DNA of 64,000 nt from Stomorhina lunata (GCA_933228675.1 OW121740.1:8188442-8252441), one strand, 5' to 3'; positions 23,376 to 37,055 are shown, numbered from the stretch's first letter. A program made the numbers and translations. The notes: generated by a model from the letters alone, not told the origin.

Positions 23376-26275
23376 TAATATGAAAAATTTTCTACAAAAA
23401 ATTTTTCTAAGAAAAGTTTTCTATAAAAAATTTTTATATGAAAAATTTTCTATAAAAAAATTTTATATGAAAAATTTTCTATAAAAAATTTTTATATGAA
23501 AAATTTTCTATAAAAAATTTTTATATGAAAAATTTTCTATAGAAAATTTTTATCTAGAAAATTTTTATATGAAAAATTTTCTATAGAAAACTTTTATATG
23601 AAAAATTTTCTATAGAAAATTTTTATGTGAAAAATTTTCTATAGAAAATTTTTATATGAAAAATTTTCTCTAGAAAATTTTTATATGAAAAATTTTCTAT
23701 AGAAAATTTTTATATGAAAAATTTTCTATAGAAAATTTTTATATGAAAAATTTTCTATAGAAATTTTTTCTATATGAAAAATTTTCTATAGAAAATTTTT
23801 ATGTGAAAAATTTTCTATAGAAAATTTTTATATAGAAAATTTTTATATGAAAAATTTTCTATAGAAAATTTTTATATGAAAAATTTTCTATAGAAAATTT
23901 TTATATGAAAAATTTTCTATAGAAAATTTTTATATGAAAAATTTTCTATAGAAAATTTTTATATGAAAAATTTTCTATAGAAAATTTTTATATGAAAAAT
24001 TTTCTATAGAAAATTTTTATATGAAAAATTTTCTATAGAAAATTTTTATATGAAAAATTTTCTATAGAAAATTTTTATATAAAAAATTTTCTATAGAAAA
24101 TTTGTATATGAAAAATTTTCACTTTTCATTTTTCATATAAAAATATTCTATAGAAAATTTTTATATGAAAAATTTTCTAAAAAAATTTTGTATGAAAAAT
24201 TTTCTCTAAACAATTTTTATGTAAAAAGTTTTGTATGAAAAATTTTCTATAAAAAATTTTTATATGAAACATTTCCTATAGAAAAATTTTATATAAAAGA
24301 TTTTTATATGAAAAATTTTTTATAAAATATTTTTATATGAAAAATTTTCTGTAACAAATTTTTACATGAAAATTTTCTAAAAAAAAATTTTATATGAAAA
24401 ATTTTATAAAAAAAAAATTTATATGAAAAATTCTCTAAAAAAAATTTTTAAATAAAAAACATTCTATAAAAAATACTTTATATGAAAAATTTTCTATAAC
24501 AAATTTTTACATGAAAATTTTCTATAGAAAATTTGTATATAAAAGTTTTATATTAAAAATTGCTTTAGAAAACTTATATCTGAATTTTCTATAGAAAATT
24601 TTTATATGAAAAATTTTCTTTAGAAAATTTTTATATGAAAAATTTTCTTTAGAAAATTTTTATATGAAAAATTTTCTTTGGAAAACTTTTATATGAAAAA
24701 TTTTCTATAGAAAATTTTTATATGAAAAATTTTCTATAGAAAATTTTTATATGAAAAATTTTCTATAGAAAATTTTTATATGAAAAATTTTCTATAGAAA
24801 ATTTTTATATGAAAAATTTTCTATAGAAAATTTTTATATGAAAAATTTTCTATAGAAAATTTTTATATGAAAAATTTTCTATAGAAAATTTTTATGTGAA
24901 AAATTTTCTATAGAAAATTTTTATATGAAAAATTTTCTTTGGAAAACTTTTATATGAAAAATTTTCTATAGAAAATTTTTATATGAAAAATTTTCTTTAG
25001 AAAATTTTTATATGAAAAATTTTCTTTGGAAAACTTTTATATGAAAAATTTTCTATAGAAAATTTTTATATGAAAAATTTTCTATAGAAAATTTTTATAT
25101 GAAAAATTTTCTATAGAAAATTTTTATGTGAAAAATTTTCTATAGAAAATTTTTATATGAAAAATTTTCTCTAGAAAATTTTTATATGAAAAATTTTCTA
25201 TAGAAAATTTTTATATGAAAAATTTTCACTTTTCATTTTTCATATAAAAATATTCTATAGAAAATTTTTATATGAAAAATTTTCTAAAAAAATTTTGTAT
25301 GAAAAATTTTCTATAAACAATTTTTATGTAAAAAGTTTTGTATGAAAAATTTTCTATAAAAAATTTTTATATGAAACATTTCCTATAGAAAAATTTTATA
25401 TAAAAGATTTTTATATGAAAAATTTTTTATAAAATATTTTTATATGAAAAATTTTCTGTAACAAATTTTTACATGAAAATTTTCTAAAAAAAAATTTTAT
25501 ATGAAAAATTTTATAAAAAAAAAAATATATATGAAAAATTCTCTAAAAAAAATTTTTAAATAAAAAACATTCTATAAAAAATACTTTATATGAAAAATTT
25601 TCTATAACAAATTTTTACATGAAAATTTTCTATAGAAAATTTGTATATAAAAGTTTTATATTAAAAATTGCTTTAGAAAACTTATATCTGAATTTTCTAT
25701 AGAAAATTTTTATATGAAAAATTTTCTTTAGAAAATTTTTATATGAAAAATTTTCTTTAGAAAATTTTTATATGAAAAATTTTCTTTGGAAAACTTTTAT
25801 ATGAAAAATTTTCTACAGAAAATTTTTATATGAAAAATTTTCTATAGAAAACTTTTTTATGAAAAATTTTTTATAGAAAACTTTTATACGAAAAATTTTC
25901 TATAGAAAACTTTTTTATGAAAAATTTTTTATAGAAAACTTTTATATGAAAAATTTTCTATAGAAAATTTTTATATGAAAAATTTTCTATAGAAAATTTT
26001 TATATGAAAAATTTTCTATAGAAAATTTTTATATGAAAAATTTTCTATAGAAAATTTTTATATGAAAAATTTTCTATAGAAAATTTTTATATGAAAAATT
26101 TTCTATAGAAAATTTTTATATGAAAAATTTTCTATAGAAAATTTTTATATGAAAAATTTTCTATAGAAAATTTTTATATGAAACATTTTGAAATTTTCTA
26201 TAAAAAATTTGTATTTGACAAAGACAAGTTTTCTATAAAAAAATCTTCTATGAAAAATTTTCTATAGAAAACTTT
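23376..26275 (-). repeat. 29-bp CTATAG minisatellite, block 2 (reverse)
   Basis: About 100 units of ATATGAAAAA, TTTTCTATAGAAAATTTTT, the reverse complement of block 1. A divergent segment beginning CACTTTTCATTTTTCATAT at 24120 recurs at 25227, with the following 590 bases nearly identical, so a stretch of 1107 bp was duplicated in tandem. Variants such as CTTTGGAAAAC occur near 24670, 24940, 25020 and 25785 and mark further exchange. Confidence 0.96.
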
Positions 26276-27083
26276 TGTGGGCGTTTTCACCTCCTAGTGG
26301 TAGAATTTGGGTTCAATTTTGCTATTTTATCTAAATTTTAAAGACAGTTTTGCTCCATAAAAAATTTTAAATTATTTTTATTTACTTTTGGTCTCTAAAT
26401 TGGAAAATTGTGTAGGTTTCTTGCCTTCAGATGTAACCAATTTGTCTCCTTCCTTCCTCCCACCTACATAATATTAATCAAAGAAATTCTTGTTAAAATT
26501 TAGCTCAAATTTTTTATTTTGTTGTTAATTAATTAACGTCAGGAACCACACTCCCTGCAAATTGCAGACAAAAAAGTAAAAAATTACAACTTGTTAATTT
26601 GTTTTGCTAGAAAATCAACCCAAAATAATAAACAAGTGCCATCGAGAAGCCACGAAAATTTTATAAAATTATGAAATTTGTTACGTCAAAAGCAAAATAT
26701 TTTTGCAATTTTATTTTCCTGTGTCTTGAGAGATTGGTGACAGGAAATCGATGATTTTTCTTCTGAGGCATGAAAGAAAATTTTGTCAATATTTGCTCAA
26801 AATTTTCAATAATGATTTGCTTGAAAACGTTTAAATATTGACAACAACTGTTGCAAAAATTTTGTTTTAGCAAAAAAATTTTATATGTTTTATCTAAATA
26901 AACATATAGAGAACATATAAGAGTTGATAGCTACATTTTCAAGGAGGGGGTTTTGATGTGAAATAGACCAGAACGTTTTGAGAACACAAGAACAAAAACT
27001 GAAAAAAGAAATAAGTAACAAAAATGTTGCATGTTAATGTTGGAATAATGATGGAAGGTGAAGCAAATGTACATACAGACATA
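26276..27083. other. Unique spacer
   Basis: Single-copy sequence with a small palindrome CTGCAAATTGCAG near 26556-26568. The minus-strand frame 26661-26873 has no recognisable domain. No gene supported. Confidence 0.65.
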
Positions 27084-29460
27084 GATATTCAGCAAATAAT
27101 TTAAATGTGGTGGAGGAGACCCTGCAGTTCCAGAGATTAGATACCAGAAAGCTTGTATTGAGCTACTTTTAACGTCTAATATGCTCTAAAGGTTTTGACT
27201 AGCTAGTTTTGAAAAAGTTAGTAAACCTCTGACTTGAATGAGTTAAAAAAGTAGTCATTGTCTACTTTATGTACACTTTGTAAAACACAAAGTAGACACT
27301 TCGTTTTTAACAATTCCACATACAATTTTTTAAAAGTTTAACAATGAAGTCTCAAAACCCCAGTTTAATCACTACTAAACACTGTCTTCATTGTTGGCAA
27401 TTGCCACCTTTTGATCTTAAGGTGATATTCAGCAAATAATTTAAATGTGGTGGAGGAGACCCTGCAGTTCCAGAGATTAGATACCAGAAAACTTGTATTA
27501 AGCTACTTTTAACGTCTAATATTCTCTAAAGGTATTGACTGGCTAGTTTTGAAAAAGTTAGTAAACCTCTGACTACAATTAGTTAAAAAAGTAGTCATTG
27601 TCTACTTTATGTACACTTTGTAAAACACAAAGTAGATACTTCGTTTTTAACAATTCCACATACATTTTTTTAAAGTTTAACAATGAAGTCTCAAAACCCC
27701 AGTTTAATCACTACTAAATAATGTCTTCATTGTTGGCAATTGCCACCTTTTGATCTTAAGGTGATATTCAGCAAATAATTTAAATGTGGTGGAGGAGACC
27801 CTGCAGTTCCAGAGATTAGATACCAGAAAACTTGAATTAAGCTACTTTTAACGTCTAATATTCTCTAAAGGTATTGACTGGCTAGTTTTGAAAAAGTTAG
27901 TAAACCTCTGACTTGAATGAGTTAAAGAAGCAGTCATTGTCTACTTTATGTACACTTTGTAAAACACAAAGTAGACACTTCGTTTTTAACAATTCCACAT
28001 ACAATTTTTTAAAAGTTTAACAATGAAGTCTCAAAACCCCAGTTTAATCACTACTAAACACTGTCTTCATTGTTGGCAATTGCCACCTTTTGATCTTAAG
28101 GTGATATTCAGCAAATAATTTAAATGTGGTGGAGGAGACCCTGCAGTTCCAGAGATTAGATACTAGAAAACTTGTATTAAGCTACTTTTAACGTCTAATA
28201 TTCTCTAAAGGTATTGACTGGCTAGTTTTGAAAAAGTTAGTAAACCTTCTAACTACAATGAGTTAAAAAAGTAGTCATTGTCTACTTTGTGTACACTTTG
28301 TAATACACAAAGTAGATACTTCGTTTTTAACAATTCCACATACATTTTTTAAAAGTTTAACAATGAAGTCTCAAAACCCCAGTTTATTCACTACTAAATA
28401 ATGTCTTCATTGTTGGCAATTGCCACCTTTTGATCTTAAGGTGATATTCAGCAAATAATTTAAATGTGGTGGAGGAGACCCTGCAGTTCCAGAGATTAGA
28501 TACCAGAAAACTTGTATTAAGCTACTTTTAACGTCTAATATTCTCTAAAGGTATTGACTGGCTAGTTTTGAAAAAGTTAGTAAACCTCTGACTTGAATGA
28601 GTTAAAGAAGCAGTCATTGTCTACTTTATGTACACTTTGTAAAACACAAAGTAGACACTTCGTTTTTAACAATTCCACATACAATTTTTTAAAAGTTTAA
28701 CAATGAAGTCTCAAAACCCCAGTTTAATCACTACTAAATAATGTCTTCATTGTTGGCAATTGCCACCTTTTGATCTTAAGGTGATATTCAGCAAATAATT
28801 TAAATGTGGTGGAGGAGACCCTGCAGTTCCAGAGATTAGATACCAGAAAACTTGTATTAAGCTACTTTTAACGTCTAATATTCTCTAAAGGTATTGACTG
28901 GCTAGTTTTGAAAAAGTTAGTAAACCTCTGACTACAATTAGTTAAAAAAGTAGTCATTGTCTACTTTATGTACACTTTGTAAAACACAAAGTAGATACTT
29001 CGTTTTTAACAATTCCACATACATTTTTTTAAAGTTTAACAATGAAGTCTCAAAACCCCAGTTTAATCACTACTAAATAATGTCTTCATTGTTGGCAATT
29101 GCCACCTTTTGATCTTAAGGTGATATTCAGCAAATAATTTAAATGTGGTGGAGGAGACCCTGCAGTTCCAGAGATTAGATACCAGAAAACTTGTATTAAG
29201 CTACTTTTAACGTCTAATATTCTCTAAAGGTATTGACTGGCTAGTTTTGAAAAAGTTAGTAAACCTTTTGACTACAATGAGTTAAAAAAAAGTAGTCATT
29301 GTCTACTTTATGTACACTTTGTAAAACACAAAGTAGATACTTCGTTTTTAACAATTCCACATACATTTTTTAAAAGTTTAACAATGAAGTCTCAAAACCC
29401 CAGTTTAATCACTACTAAATAATGTCTTCATTGTTGGCAATTGCCACCTTTTGATCTAAA
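27084..29460. repeat. 340-bp satellite, seven nearly identical copies
   Basis: Copies begin with GATATTCAGCAAATAATTTA at 27084, 27424, 27763, 28103, 28443, 28783 and 29122 (period 339-340 bp), and the last ends near 29460. Copy differences are few, so this is the youngest array here. Subtypes differ after AAACCT: GACTTGAATGAG (copies 1, 3, 5) or ACTACAAT(T/G)AG (2, 4, 6, 7). They mostly alternate, i.e. a 680-bp dimer. Each unit has the perfect palindrome TGGCAATTGCCA (27395-27406 in copy 1), ACAATGAAG...CTTCATTGT, and a hairpin CTACTTT...AAAGTAG. It is less A/T-rich than its surroundings and has no open frame. Confidence 0.98.
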
Positions 29461-30009
29461 GGGCTCTAACTGTCAAACATCCATCCATCAGCACATACAT
29501 CATTATTCTTGTATTCCACATATTTAAATTCTATAAATCTTAAGATGTTCTTTTTTTTCTTAAATTCTATATTTAATCTAAATACTTAGTAACCGCCTCT
29601 AGGAATCTATTTTTTTCTATATATTTAAATGATATATTGCCCGGGTATATTATTTAATGCTGTCATTGCTGCCGATTTTATTTGTTGTTGTACTCATTTT
29701 GCCTGATGATAACTGTCACTTAGATTTTGTCAAACGCAAGAACAATTTTCACCCAAAATATCTCCAAGTAAAATTAAAAAACCTAAAAAAAATATTTTGA
29801 TGTTTTTGAAACAAATGTTCTTTCTGCAATTGATTTGAAAATTGATTGAGTATATGGAAATTTTAAAAACAAAAATATTAAGAAATATCTAAAACAGAAG
29901 ATACAAATTAATGGTAGATTTATTTCAGGAAATTTAAAAAAAATTATGCTTGTAACAACTAATGATGCAATAATTTCAACCAAATTAGAAAAAAAAAAAT
30001 AAAATTAGA
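29461..30009. other. Unique spacer
   Basis: Single-copy A/T-rich DNA immediately after the truncated end of the seventh 340-bp copy. It includes CATCCATCCATCAGCACATA near 29479. No gene seen; the minus-strand frame 29783-29983 is hydrophobic by A/T bias alone. Confidence 0.65.
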
Positions 30010-31585
30010 AATTATAGAATATTTTTCATATAAAATTTTTTCTATAGAAAATATTTTCTATAGAAAATTTTTTCTATAGAAAATTTTTATCTAGAAAATT
30101 TTTATATAGAAGATTTTTCATATACAATTTTTCGTTAGAAAATTTTTATAAAGAACATTTTTCATTTAAAATTTTTTATAAAAAATTTTCATATACAAAT
30201 TTTTTACAGAAAATTTTTCATAAACAATTTTTTATGGAAAATTTTTCATATACAAATCTTTTATAGACTATTTTTCATATATGTACAATTTTTTATAAAA
30301 ACTTTTCCATATCAAATTTTTTATTGAAAAGTTTTCATATAAAAAATATTTTAGAAAATTTTTCATAGAAAATTTTTTTTAGAAAATTTTTCATAGAAAT
30401 TTTTTTTTATAGAAAATTTTTCATATAAAAAATTTTTATAAAAAAATTTTTCATATATAAAATTTTTCATAGAAAAGTTTTATATAAAAAATTATTATAG
30501 AAAATTTTTTATAGAAAGTTTTATGTATACAATTTTTTATAGAAAATTTTTCATATAAAAAATTTTTATAGAAAATTTTTCATATACAAATTTTTTATAG
30601 AAAATTTTTCCTAAACAATTTTTTATGGAGAATTTTTTATATACAAATCTTTTATAGACTATTTTTCATATATGAACATTTTTTTATAAAAACTTTTCCA
30701 TATAAAATTTTTTATTGAAAAGTTTTCATATAAAAAATATTTTAGAAAATTTTTCATAGAAAATTTTTTTTTATAAAAAATTTTTCATATAAAAAATTTT
30801 TATAAAGAAATTTTTCATATATAAAATTGTTCATAGAAAAGTTTTCATAAAAAAAAATTATTATAGAAATTTTTCATATTAAATTTTTTTATAGAAAAGT
30901 TTTTATATAAAAAATATTTTTGAAAATTTTTCATAGAAAAATTTTTTTATAGAAAATTTTTCATATAAAAAATTTTTATAAAAAAATTTTTCATATATAA
31001 AATTTTTTATAGAAAAGTTTTCATATAAAAAATTATTATAGAAATTTTTCATATTAAATTTTTTTATAGAAAAGTTTTCATATAAACAATTTTTCATAGA
31101 AAATTTTTTTATAGAAAAGTTTTCATATAAAAGATTTTTATAAAAAAAAATTTCATATATAAAATTTTTCATAGAAAAGTTTTCATATAAAGAATTATTA
31201 TAGAAAATTTTTCATATCAAATTTTTTTATAGAAAAGTTTTCATATAAAAAATATTTTAGAAAATTTTTCATAGAAAATTTTTTTATAGAAAATTTTTCA
31301 TATAAAAGATTTTTATAAAAAATTTTTCATATAAAAAATTTTTATAGAAAATTTTTCATATAAAAAATTTTTATAGAAAATTTTTCATATAAAAAATTTT
31401 TATAGAAAATTTTTCATATAAAAAATTTTTATAGAAAATTTTTCATATAAAAATTGTTATTAAAAATTTTTATTGAAAATTTTTAATATACAATTTTTTA
31501 TAAAATATTGCATATAACGCGAACAGAAAAAAAAGCTTGCATATAAAAGTTTTTTCTAAAAAAAAATTTCTATATAAAAGTTTTC
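30010..31585 (+). repeat. 29-bp CTATAG-type minisatellite, block 3a (forward, decayed)
   Basis: Units of about 29 bp, CATATAAAAAATTTTTATAG then AAAATTTTT, in the same orientation as block 1. The CTATAG core has mostly decayed to TTATAG. Internal duplication is visible: TATGTACAATTTTTTATAAA near 30281 and its variant near 30670, with similar flanks. The minus-strand frame 30903-31172 (repeats of Asn-Phe-Ser-Ile-Lys) is a repeat translation. Confidence 0.93.
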
Positions 31586-31858
31586 TACAGAAATTTATTT
31601 CAAAAGGAAAAATTATTCGCACTTGATCCCTGTCTATTACATTTATTTATTAATGTAATAGACAATTTATTGATAAAAGCCGAAAAATGTTTGCGGAAAA
31701 ACTAATTAATGGTTGGTTAGGCCCTCTCTTCAGGCGGAGTATCCCCAATTTTAGACAGAAAACCTGACATTATTTGTTATTTTACAAACACAATCTTTAC
31801 GAATTATGTTTATAAAACATAAGTAAAAGCTCAGATTATCGACTGAGCAAAACACAAA
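31586..31858. other. Unique insert within the 29-bp array, three hairpins
   Basis: About 270 bp of non-repeat sequence splitting block 3. Three perfect inverted repeats: GTCTATTACATT (31632-31643) with its complement at 31652-31663, 8-base loop; TTATGTTT (31804-31811) with 31815-31822, 3-base loop; GCTCAG (31829-31834) with 31843-31848, 8-base loop. A G/C-richer stretch, GGCCCTCTCTTCAGGCGGAG, lies between. No terminal inverted repeats or target duplication are obvious. It might be a structured-RNA remnant, a mobile fragment, or the original spacer. Confidence 0.55.
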
Positions 31859-33130
31859 ATTTTTTATATAAAATTTTTTATTTAAAATTTTTTATATAAA
31901 ATTTTTTATTTAAATTTTTTTATATAAAATTTTTTATTTAAAACTTTTTTAATAAAAATTTTTTATAGAAAATTTTTTATATAAAAATTTTTATAGAAAA
32001 TTTTTCATATAAAAATTTTTGGTAGAAAATTTTTGATTAAACATTTTTCTATGGATAATGTTTTATGTAAAATTTTTTTTATAGAAAATATTGTATATAA
32101 AATTTTTCTATAGAAAATTTTTCATATAAGATTTTTCTATGAAAAATTTTTCATATAAAATTTTTCTATAGAAAATTTATCGTATACAATTTCTTAAAGA
32201 AAATATTTTATATAAAATTTTTCTATAGAAAATTTTTCATATAAGATTTTTCTATGAAAAATTTTTCATATACAATTTTTCTATAGAAAATTTTTTATAT
32301 GAAAATTTTCCTATAAAATTTTTAATATAAATTTTTTCACATAAAATTTTTTAAAGAAAATATTTTATAGAAAGTTTTTCATATAAGATTTTTTATTAAA
32401 AATTCTTCATATAAAATTTTTCTATAGAAAATTTTTCATATAAAAATTTTCCTATAAAATTTTTGGTATAAAATTTTTCTATAGAAAATTTTTCATATAA
32501 AATTTTTCCTAGAAATTTTTCACATAAAATTTTTTTCATGAAAATATTTTATATAAAATTTTCTATCGAAAATTTTTTATAGAAAATTTTTCTATAGAAA
32601 ATTTTTTATTTGAAAATTTTCCTATAAAATTTTTAATACAAATTTTTTCACATAAATTTTTTTAAAGAAAATATTTTATAGAAAATTTTTCATATAAGAT
32701 TTTTCTATTAACAATTTTTCATATAAAATTTTTCTACAGAAAATTGATCGTATAAAATTTTTTAAAGAAAATATTTTATTTATTTGGGAATTATGAAGAC
32801 GTCCTGTGGCGAGACAGAAATTGCAATCCACTGAGCCGCATTAAAAAATATTTTTTTCAGTTTTTCTCCACACTTACTTTTCTAATTTTCAAAATTAAAT
32901 GAACTCAGGCCTGATTAAAACCTAATTTTTCGAAAATATTTTATATAAAATTTTTCATATAAAAGTTTTCTATTGAAAATTTTTCATATACAATTTTTTA
33001 ATAGAAAATTTATCGTATACAATTTTTTTAAAGAAAATATTTTATAGACAATTTTTCTATAGAAAATGTTTCATATAAAATTTTTCTGTAGAAAATTTTT
33101 CATAATAAAATTTTTAATAAGAAAATTGGA
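31859..33130 (+). repeat. 29-bp CTATAG-type minisatellite, block 3b (forward)
   Basis: Continuation of the forward array after the insert, first as TTTTTTATATAAAA-type units, then with TTTTTCTATAGAAAATTTTT restored from about 32090. It is interrupted once more at 32782-32935. Confidence 0.92.
32782..32935. other. Unique insert with tRNA-A-box-like motif on the minus strand
   Basis: Non-repeat segment inside block 3b. On the minus strand it reads GCGGCTCAGTGGATTGC (complement of about 32824-32840), which resembles the tRNA D-arm/A box (GGCNNAGTGG). A short stem CTGT...ACAG follows, but the T-arm B box is missing. A decayed SINE or tRNA fragment is possible; no complete tRNA fold can be made. 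Confidence 0.3.
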
Positions 33131-34230
33131 AAATTGTGCAAAAATTGTAAATTATTAGTGAAATCAATACAAATTTTTGCCACTTCCTTCTAAAATATAA
33201 ATTTTCTCTCTAATTTGAGAGTTTTAGCAATTTTTCTCTTCTTCTTAAACATAAAGACACTTTGACTTTTTGCCTTAAACTGAAAATTTAGTGCTAAAAT
33301 TTGACTAGTACTAAATAGTAAGCCCTTTAATTTCAATTTTTCTTTCTAAATACATCCCAAACAATCCATTTGCCAAAAAACGGAGCAGCCTCTTCTTCTT
33401 CTCTTCGTTCTACAATTAAGAAAACAAGCAATTTGGGACATGCTTTGTTTTGCCTTCAATACTCTTTTGTTTGTTTCACGCCTTTTGTTCACCTCCAGCC
33501 AAATGGTTCCACAAATTTGGGTACGTTTTAATTTTTGCAGCCAAAAACATTAAGAGGCTGAGGGTGTTTTGGTCAGTTAAATGAGTTTTGAGTTTTGGTG
33601 TATTCCAATGGCCATTGTTTGGACTCTGATTTGTTAGGGTCTAATATACCAAATATACACAAACAATTCTATTCATTTTTGAAAAACATACAAATTTACA
33701 TGCTTTTACTCTGTAATAAGTACTTTCGGTCTATCCCTCCCACATTCATATCTATTTTCCATTTTCATTTCGGTCTGTGTATTTTTTGGATTGCTCCAAT
33801 CTTTCGATGTTCATTTGGGAAAATGCAGTCGATGTAAAACTGCAACCAATTTACAATACGAGTAAAACATCTATTACGAGTCTCTATTACAATTTATCAA
33901 AGATTTTTGCTGGTATTTTTCATGTTTTTCATTGCAAAATAAAAATATTACAACAATTGCAGCAGAAACCAGCAGCAATTTTTGTTGTTTTTTTTTTTTG
34001 TAATTCTAACAGTAGCAGCAACATTTTTTTTTGTTGTTGTTTAGCAATTTTCTGTTTTGTTTCTTGTTTTTTTGACATTTTCAATTTTTCAATTCCACAA
34101 ATGAAAATTTGCAATTGTTTGGGAAATTTATGAATGGATTTTAATAATTTTTGATATGAATATCAAAGTCCGTTTTAATTATAAATAATGATTTATGAAA
34201 AAGAATGGATTTATGTATATCATAATCGGG
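33131..34230. other. Unique spacer between inverted 29-bp arrays
   Basis: Single-copy DNA, somewhat richer in C and G, with TTCTTCTTCT near 33394 and poly-T/TTG runs near 33975-34060. Two overlapping + frames (33595-33837, 33777-34133) and a minus one occur over the T-rich part; they are Phe/Ile/Cys-rich from composition and show no domain. An acceptor-like TTTTAATTTTTGCAG ends at 33540. No gene supported. Confidence 0.65.
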
Positions 34231-37055
34231 TCATTCTTTAAAATTTTATTATAAAAAAATTTTTATAAAAAATTTTTTACAAAAAAATTTTGTATGAAAA
34301 ATTTTCTAAAGAGAACTTTTATAGGAAAATATTTATATAAACATTTTCAATAGACAACTTTTTGACAAATTTTCTAAAAGAAACTTTCGTATGAAAAATT
34401 TTCTAAAAAAAAACTTTTATATGAAAAATTTTCTATTAAAAAATATTCTATAGAAAAATTTTATACGAAAAATTTTATATGAGAAATTTTCTATAGAAAA
34501 ATTTTATATGAAAAATTTTCTGTAGAAAAATTTTATATGAAAAATTTTATATGAAAAATTTTATATGAAAAATTTTATATGAACAATTTTATATGAAAAA
34601 TTTTATATGAAAAATTTTCTATAGAAAAATTTTCTATCGAAAAATTTTATATGAAAAATTTTCTTTAAAAAATTTCATATGAAAAATTTTCTATAAAAAA
34701 TTTTATATGAAAAATTTTCTATAGAAAAATTTTATATGAAAAATTTTCTATAAAAAATTTTACATGAAAAATTTTCTATAGAAAAATTTTATATGAAAAA
34801 TTTTCTATAGAAAAATTTTATATGAAAAATTTTCTGCAGAAAGATTTTCTATAGAAAAATTTTATATGAAAAATTTTCTATAGAAAAAATTTTCTATGAA
34901 AAATTTTCTATAGAAAAATTTTCTATGAAAAATTTTCTATAGAAAAATTTCATATGAAAAATTTTATTTTAACATTTTTCTATAGACAAATTTTCTAAAA
35001 AAAAATTTATATGAAAAATTTTATATGAAAAATTTTCTATAGAAAAATTTTCTAAAGAAAAATTTTATATGAGAAATTTTCTATTAAAAAATTTTATATG
35101 AAAATTTTTTTTTATAGAAAATTTTTATAAGAAAAATTTTCTAAAGAAAAATTTTATATGAAAAATTTTGTATAGAAAAATTTTTTATGAAAAATTTTCT
35201 ATAGAAAAATTTTCTATGAAAAATTTTCTATAGAAAAATTTTATATGAAAAATTTTCTATAGAAAAATTTTATATGAAAAATTTTCTATAGAAAAATTTT
35301 ATATGAAAAATTTTCTATAGAAAAATTTTATATGAAAAATTTTCTATAGAAAAATTTTATATGAAAAATTTTCTATAGAAAAATTTTATATGAAAAATTT
35401 TCTATAAAAAATTTCATATGAAAAATTTTCTATAGAAAAATTTTTTATGAAAAATTTTCTATAGAAAAGTTTTTTATGAAACGTTTTTTATGAAAAATTT
35501 TCTATAGAAAAGTTTCATATGAAAAATTTTCTACAGAAAAATTTTCTACAGAAAAATTTTATATGAAAAATTTTCTATAGAAAAATTTTCTACAGAAAAA
35601 TTTTATATGAAAAATTTTCTATAGAAAAATTTTATATGAAAAATTTTCTATAGAAAACTTTTATATGAAACATTTTCTATAGAAAAATTTTATATATCAA
35701 AAATTTTCTATAGATAAATTTTGTTTTAAAAAAGTTTCTGTAGATAATTTTATATGAAAAATTTTCTACAGAAAAATTTTATATGAAAAATTTTCTACAG
35801 AAAAATTTTCTATAGAAAAATTTTATATGAAAAATTTTATTTGAAAAATTTTCTATAGAAAAATTTTATATGAAAAATTTTCTATATAAAAATTTCATAT
35901 GAAAAATTTTCTATAGAAAACTTATATATGAAACATTTTCTATAGAAAAATTTTATATGAAAAATTTTCTATAGAAAAATTTTTTATCGAAAAATTTTAT
36001 ATGAAAAATTTTCTATAGAAAAATTTTATATGAAAAATTTTCTATAGAAAAATTTTATATGAAAAATTTTCTATAAAAAATTTCATATGAAAAATTTTCT
36101 TTAGAAAAATTTTCTATCGAAAAATTTTCTATAGAAAAGTTTTTTATGAAAAATTTTCTATAGAAAAGTTTCATATGAAAAAATTTCTACAGAAAAATTT
36201 TCTACAGAAAAATTTTATATGAAAAATTTTCTATAGAAAAATTTTATATGAAAAATTTTATATGAAAAATTTTATATGAAAAATTTTATATGAAAAATTT
36301 TCTATAGAAAAATTTTATATGAAAAATTTTCTATAGAAAAATTTTATATGAAAAATTTTCTATAGAAAAATTTTATATGAAAAATTTTCTATAGAAAAAT
36401 TTTATATGAAAAATTTTCTATAGAAAAATTTTATATGAAAAATTTTCTATAGAAAAATTTTATATGAAAAATTTTCTATAAAAAAATTTGATATGAAAAA
36501 TTTTATTTGAAAAATTTTCTATAGAAAAATTTTCTAAAAAAATTTTATATGAAAAATTTTCTAAAAAAAATTTTATATGAAAAATTTTCTATAGAAAAAT
36601 TTCATATGAAAAATTTTCTATAAAAAATTTTCAATAGAAAAATTTTAAAAGAAAAAATTTTCGATAAAAAAATTTTATATGAAAAATTTTCTATAGAAAA
36701 ATTTTAAATGAAAAAATTTTCTATAGAAAAATTTCATATAAAAAATTTTGTTTGAACATTTTTCTATAGACAAATTTTCGTTAGAAAATTTTATATTAAC
36801 AATTTTCTATCGAAAAATTGTATATGAAAAATTTTCTATAGAAAAATTTTATGTGAAAAATTTATATAAAATTTTTAGTATAAAAATGTTTTTGTATGAA
36901 AAATTTTCTATAAAAAATTTTTCTATAAAAAATTTTCTGTAAAAAATTTTAATATAAAAATATTTCTATAAAAAGTTGTTATATGAAAAATTTTCCATAA
37001 AAAAATTTATATGAAAAATTTTCTATAAAATTTTTTATATGCAAAATAACGCAAA
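34231..37055 (-). repeat. 29-bp CTATAG minisatellite, block 4 (reverse)
   Basis: About 95 units of ATATGAAAAA, TTTTCTATAGAAAAATTTT. Homogeneous runs at 35220-35400 and 36290-36480 alternate with shortened units (ATATGAAAAATTTT repeated at 34540-34610 and 36240-36295). Orientation is opposite to block 3. Confidence 0.96.

Noticed and set aside
32782..32935. A complete tRNA gene on the minus strand
   Set aside because: Only an A-box-like segment is present; no T-arm, no acceptor stem and no cloverleaf can be formed.
33595..34133. Overlapping frames rich in Phe, Cys and Ile
   Set aside because: They overlap on both strands over poly-T/TTG runs, a sign of composition rather than coding.
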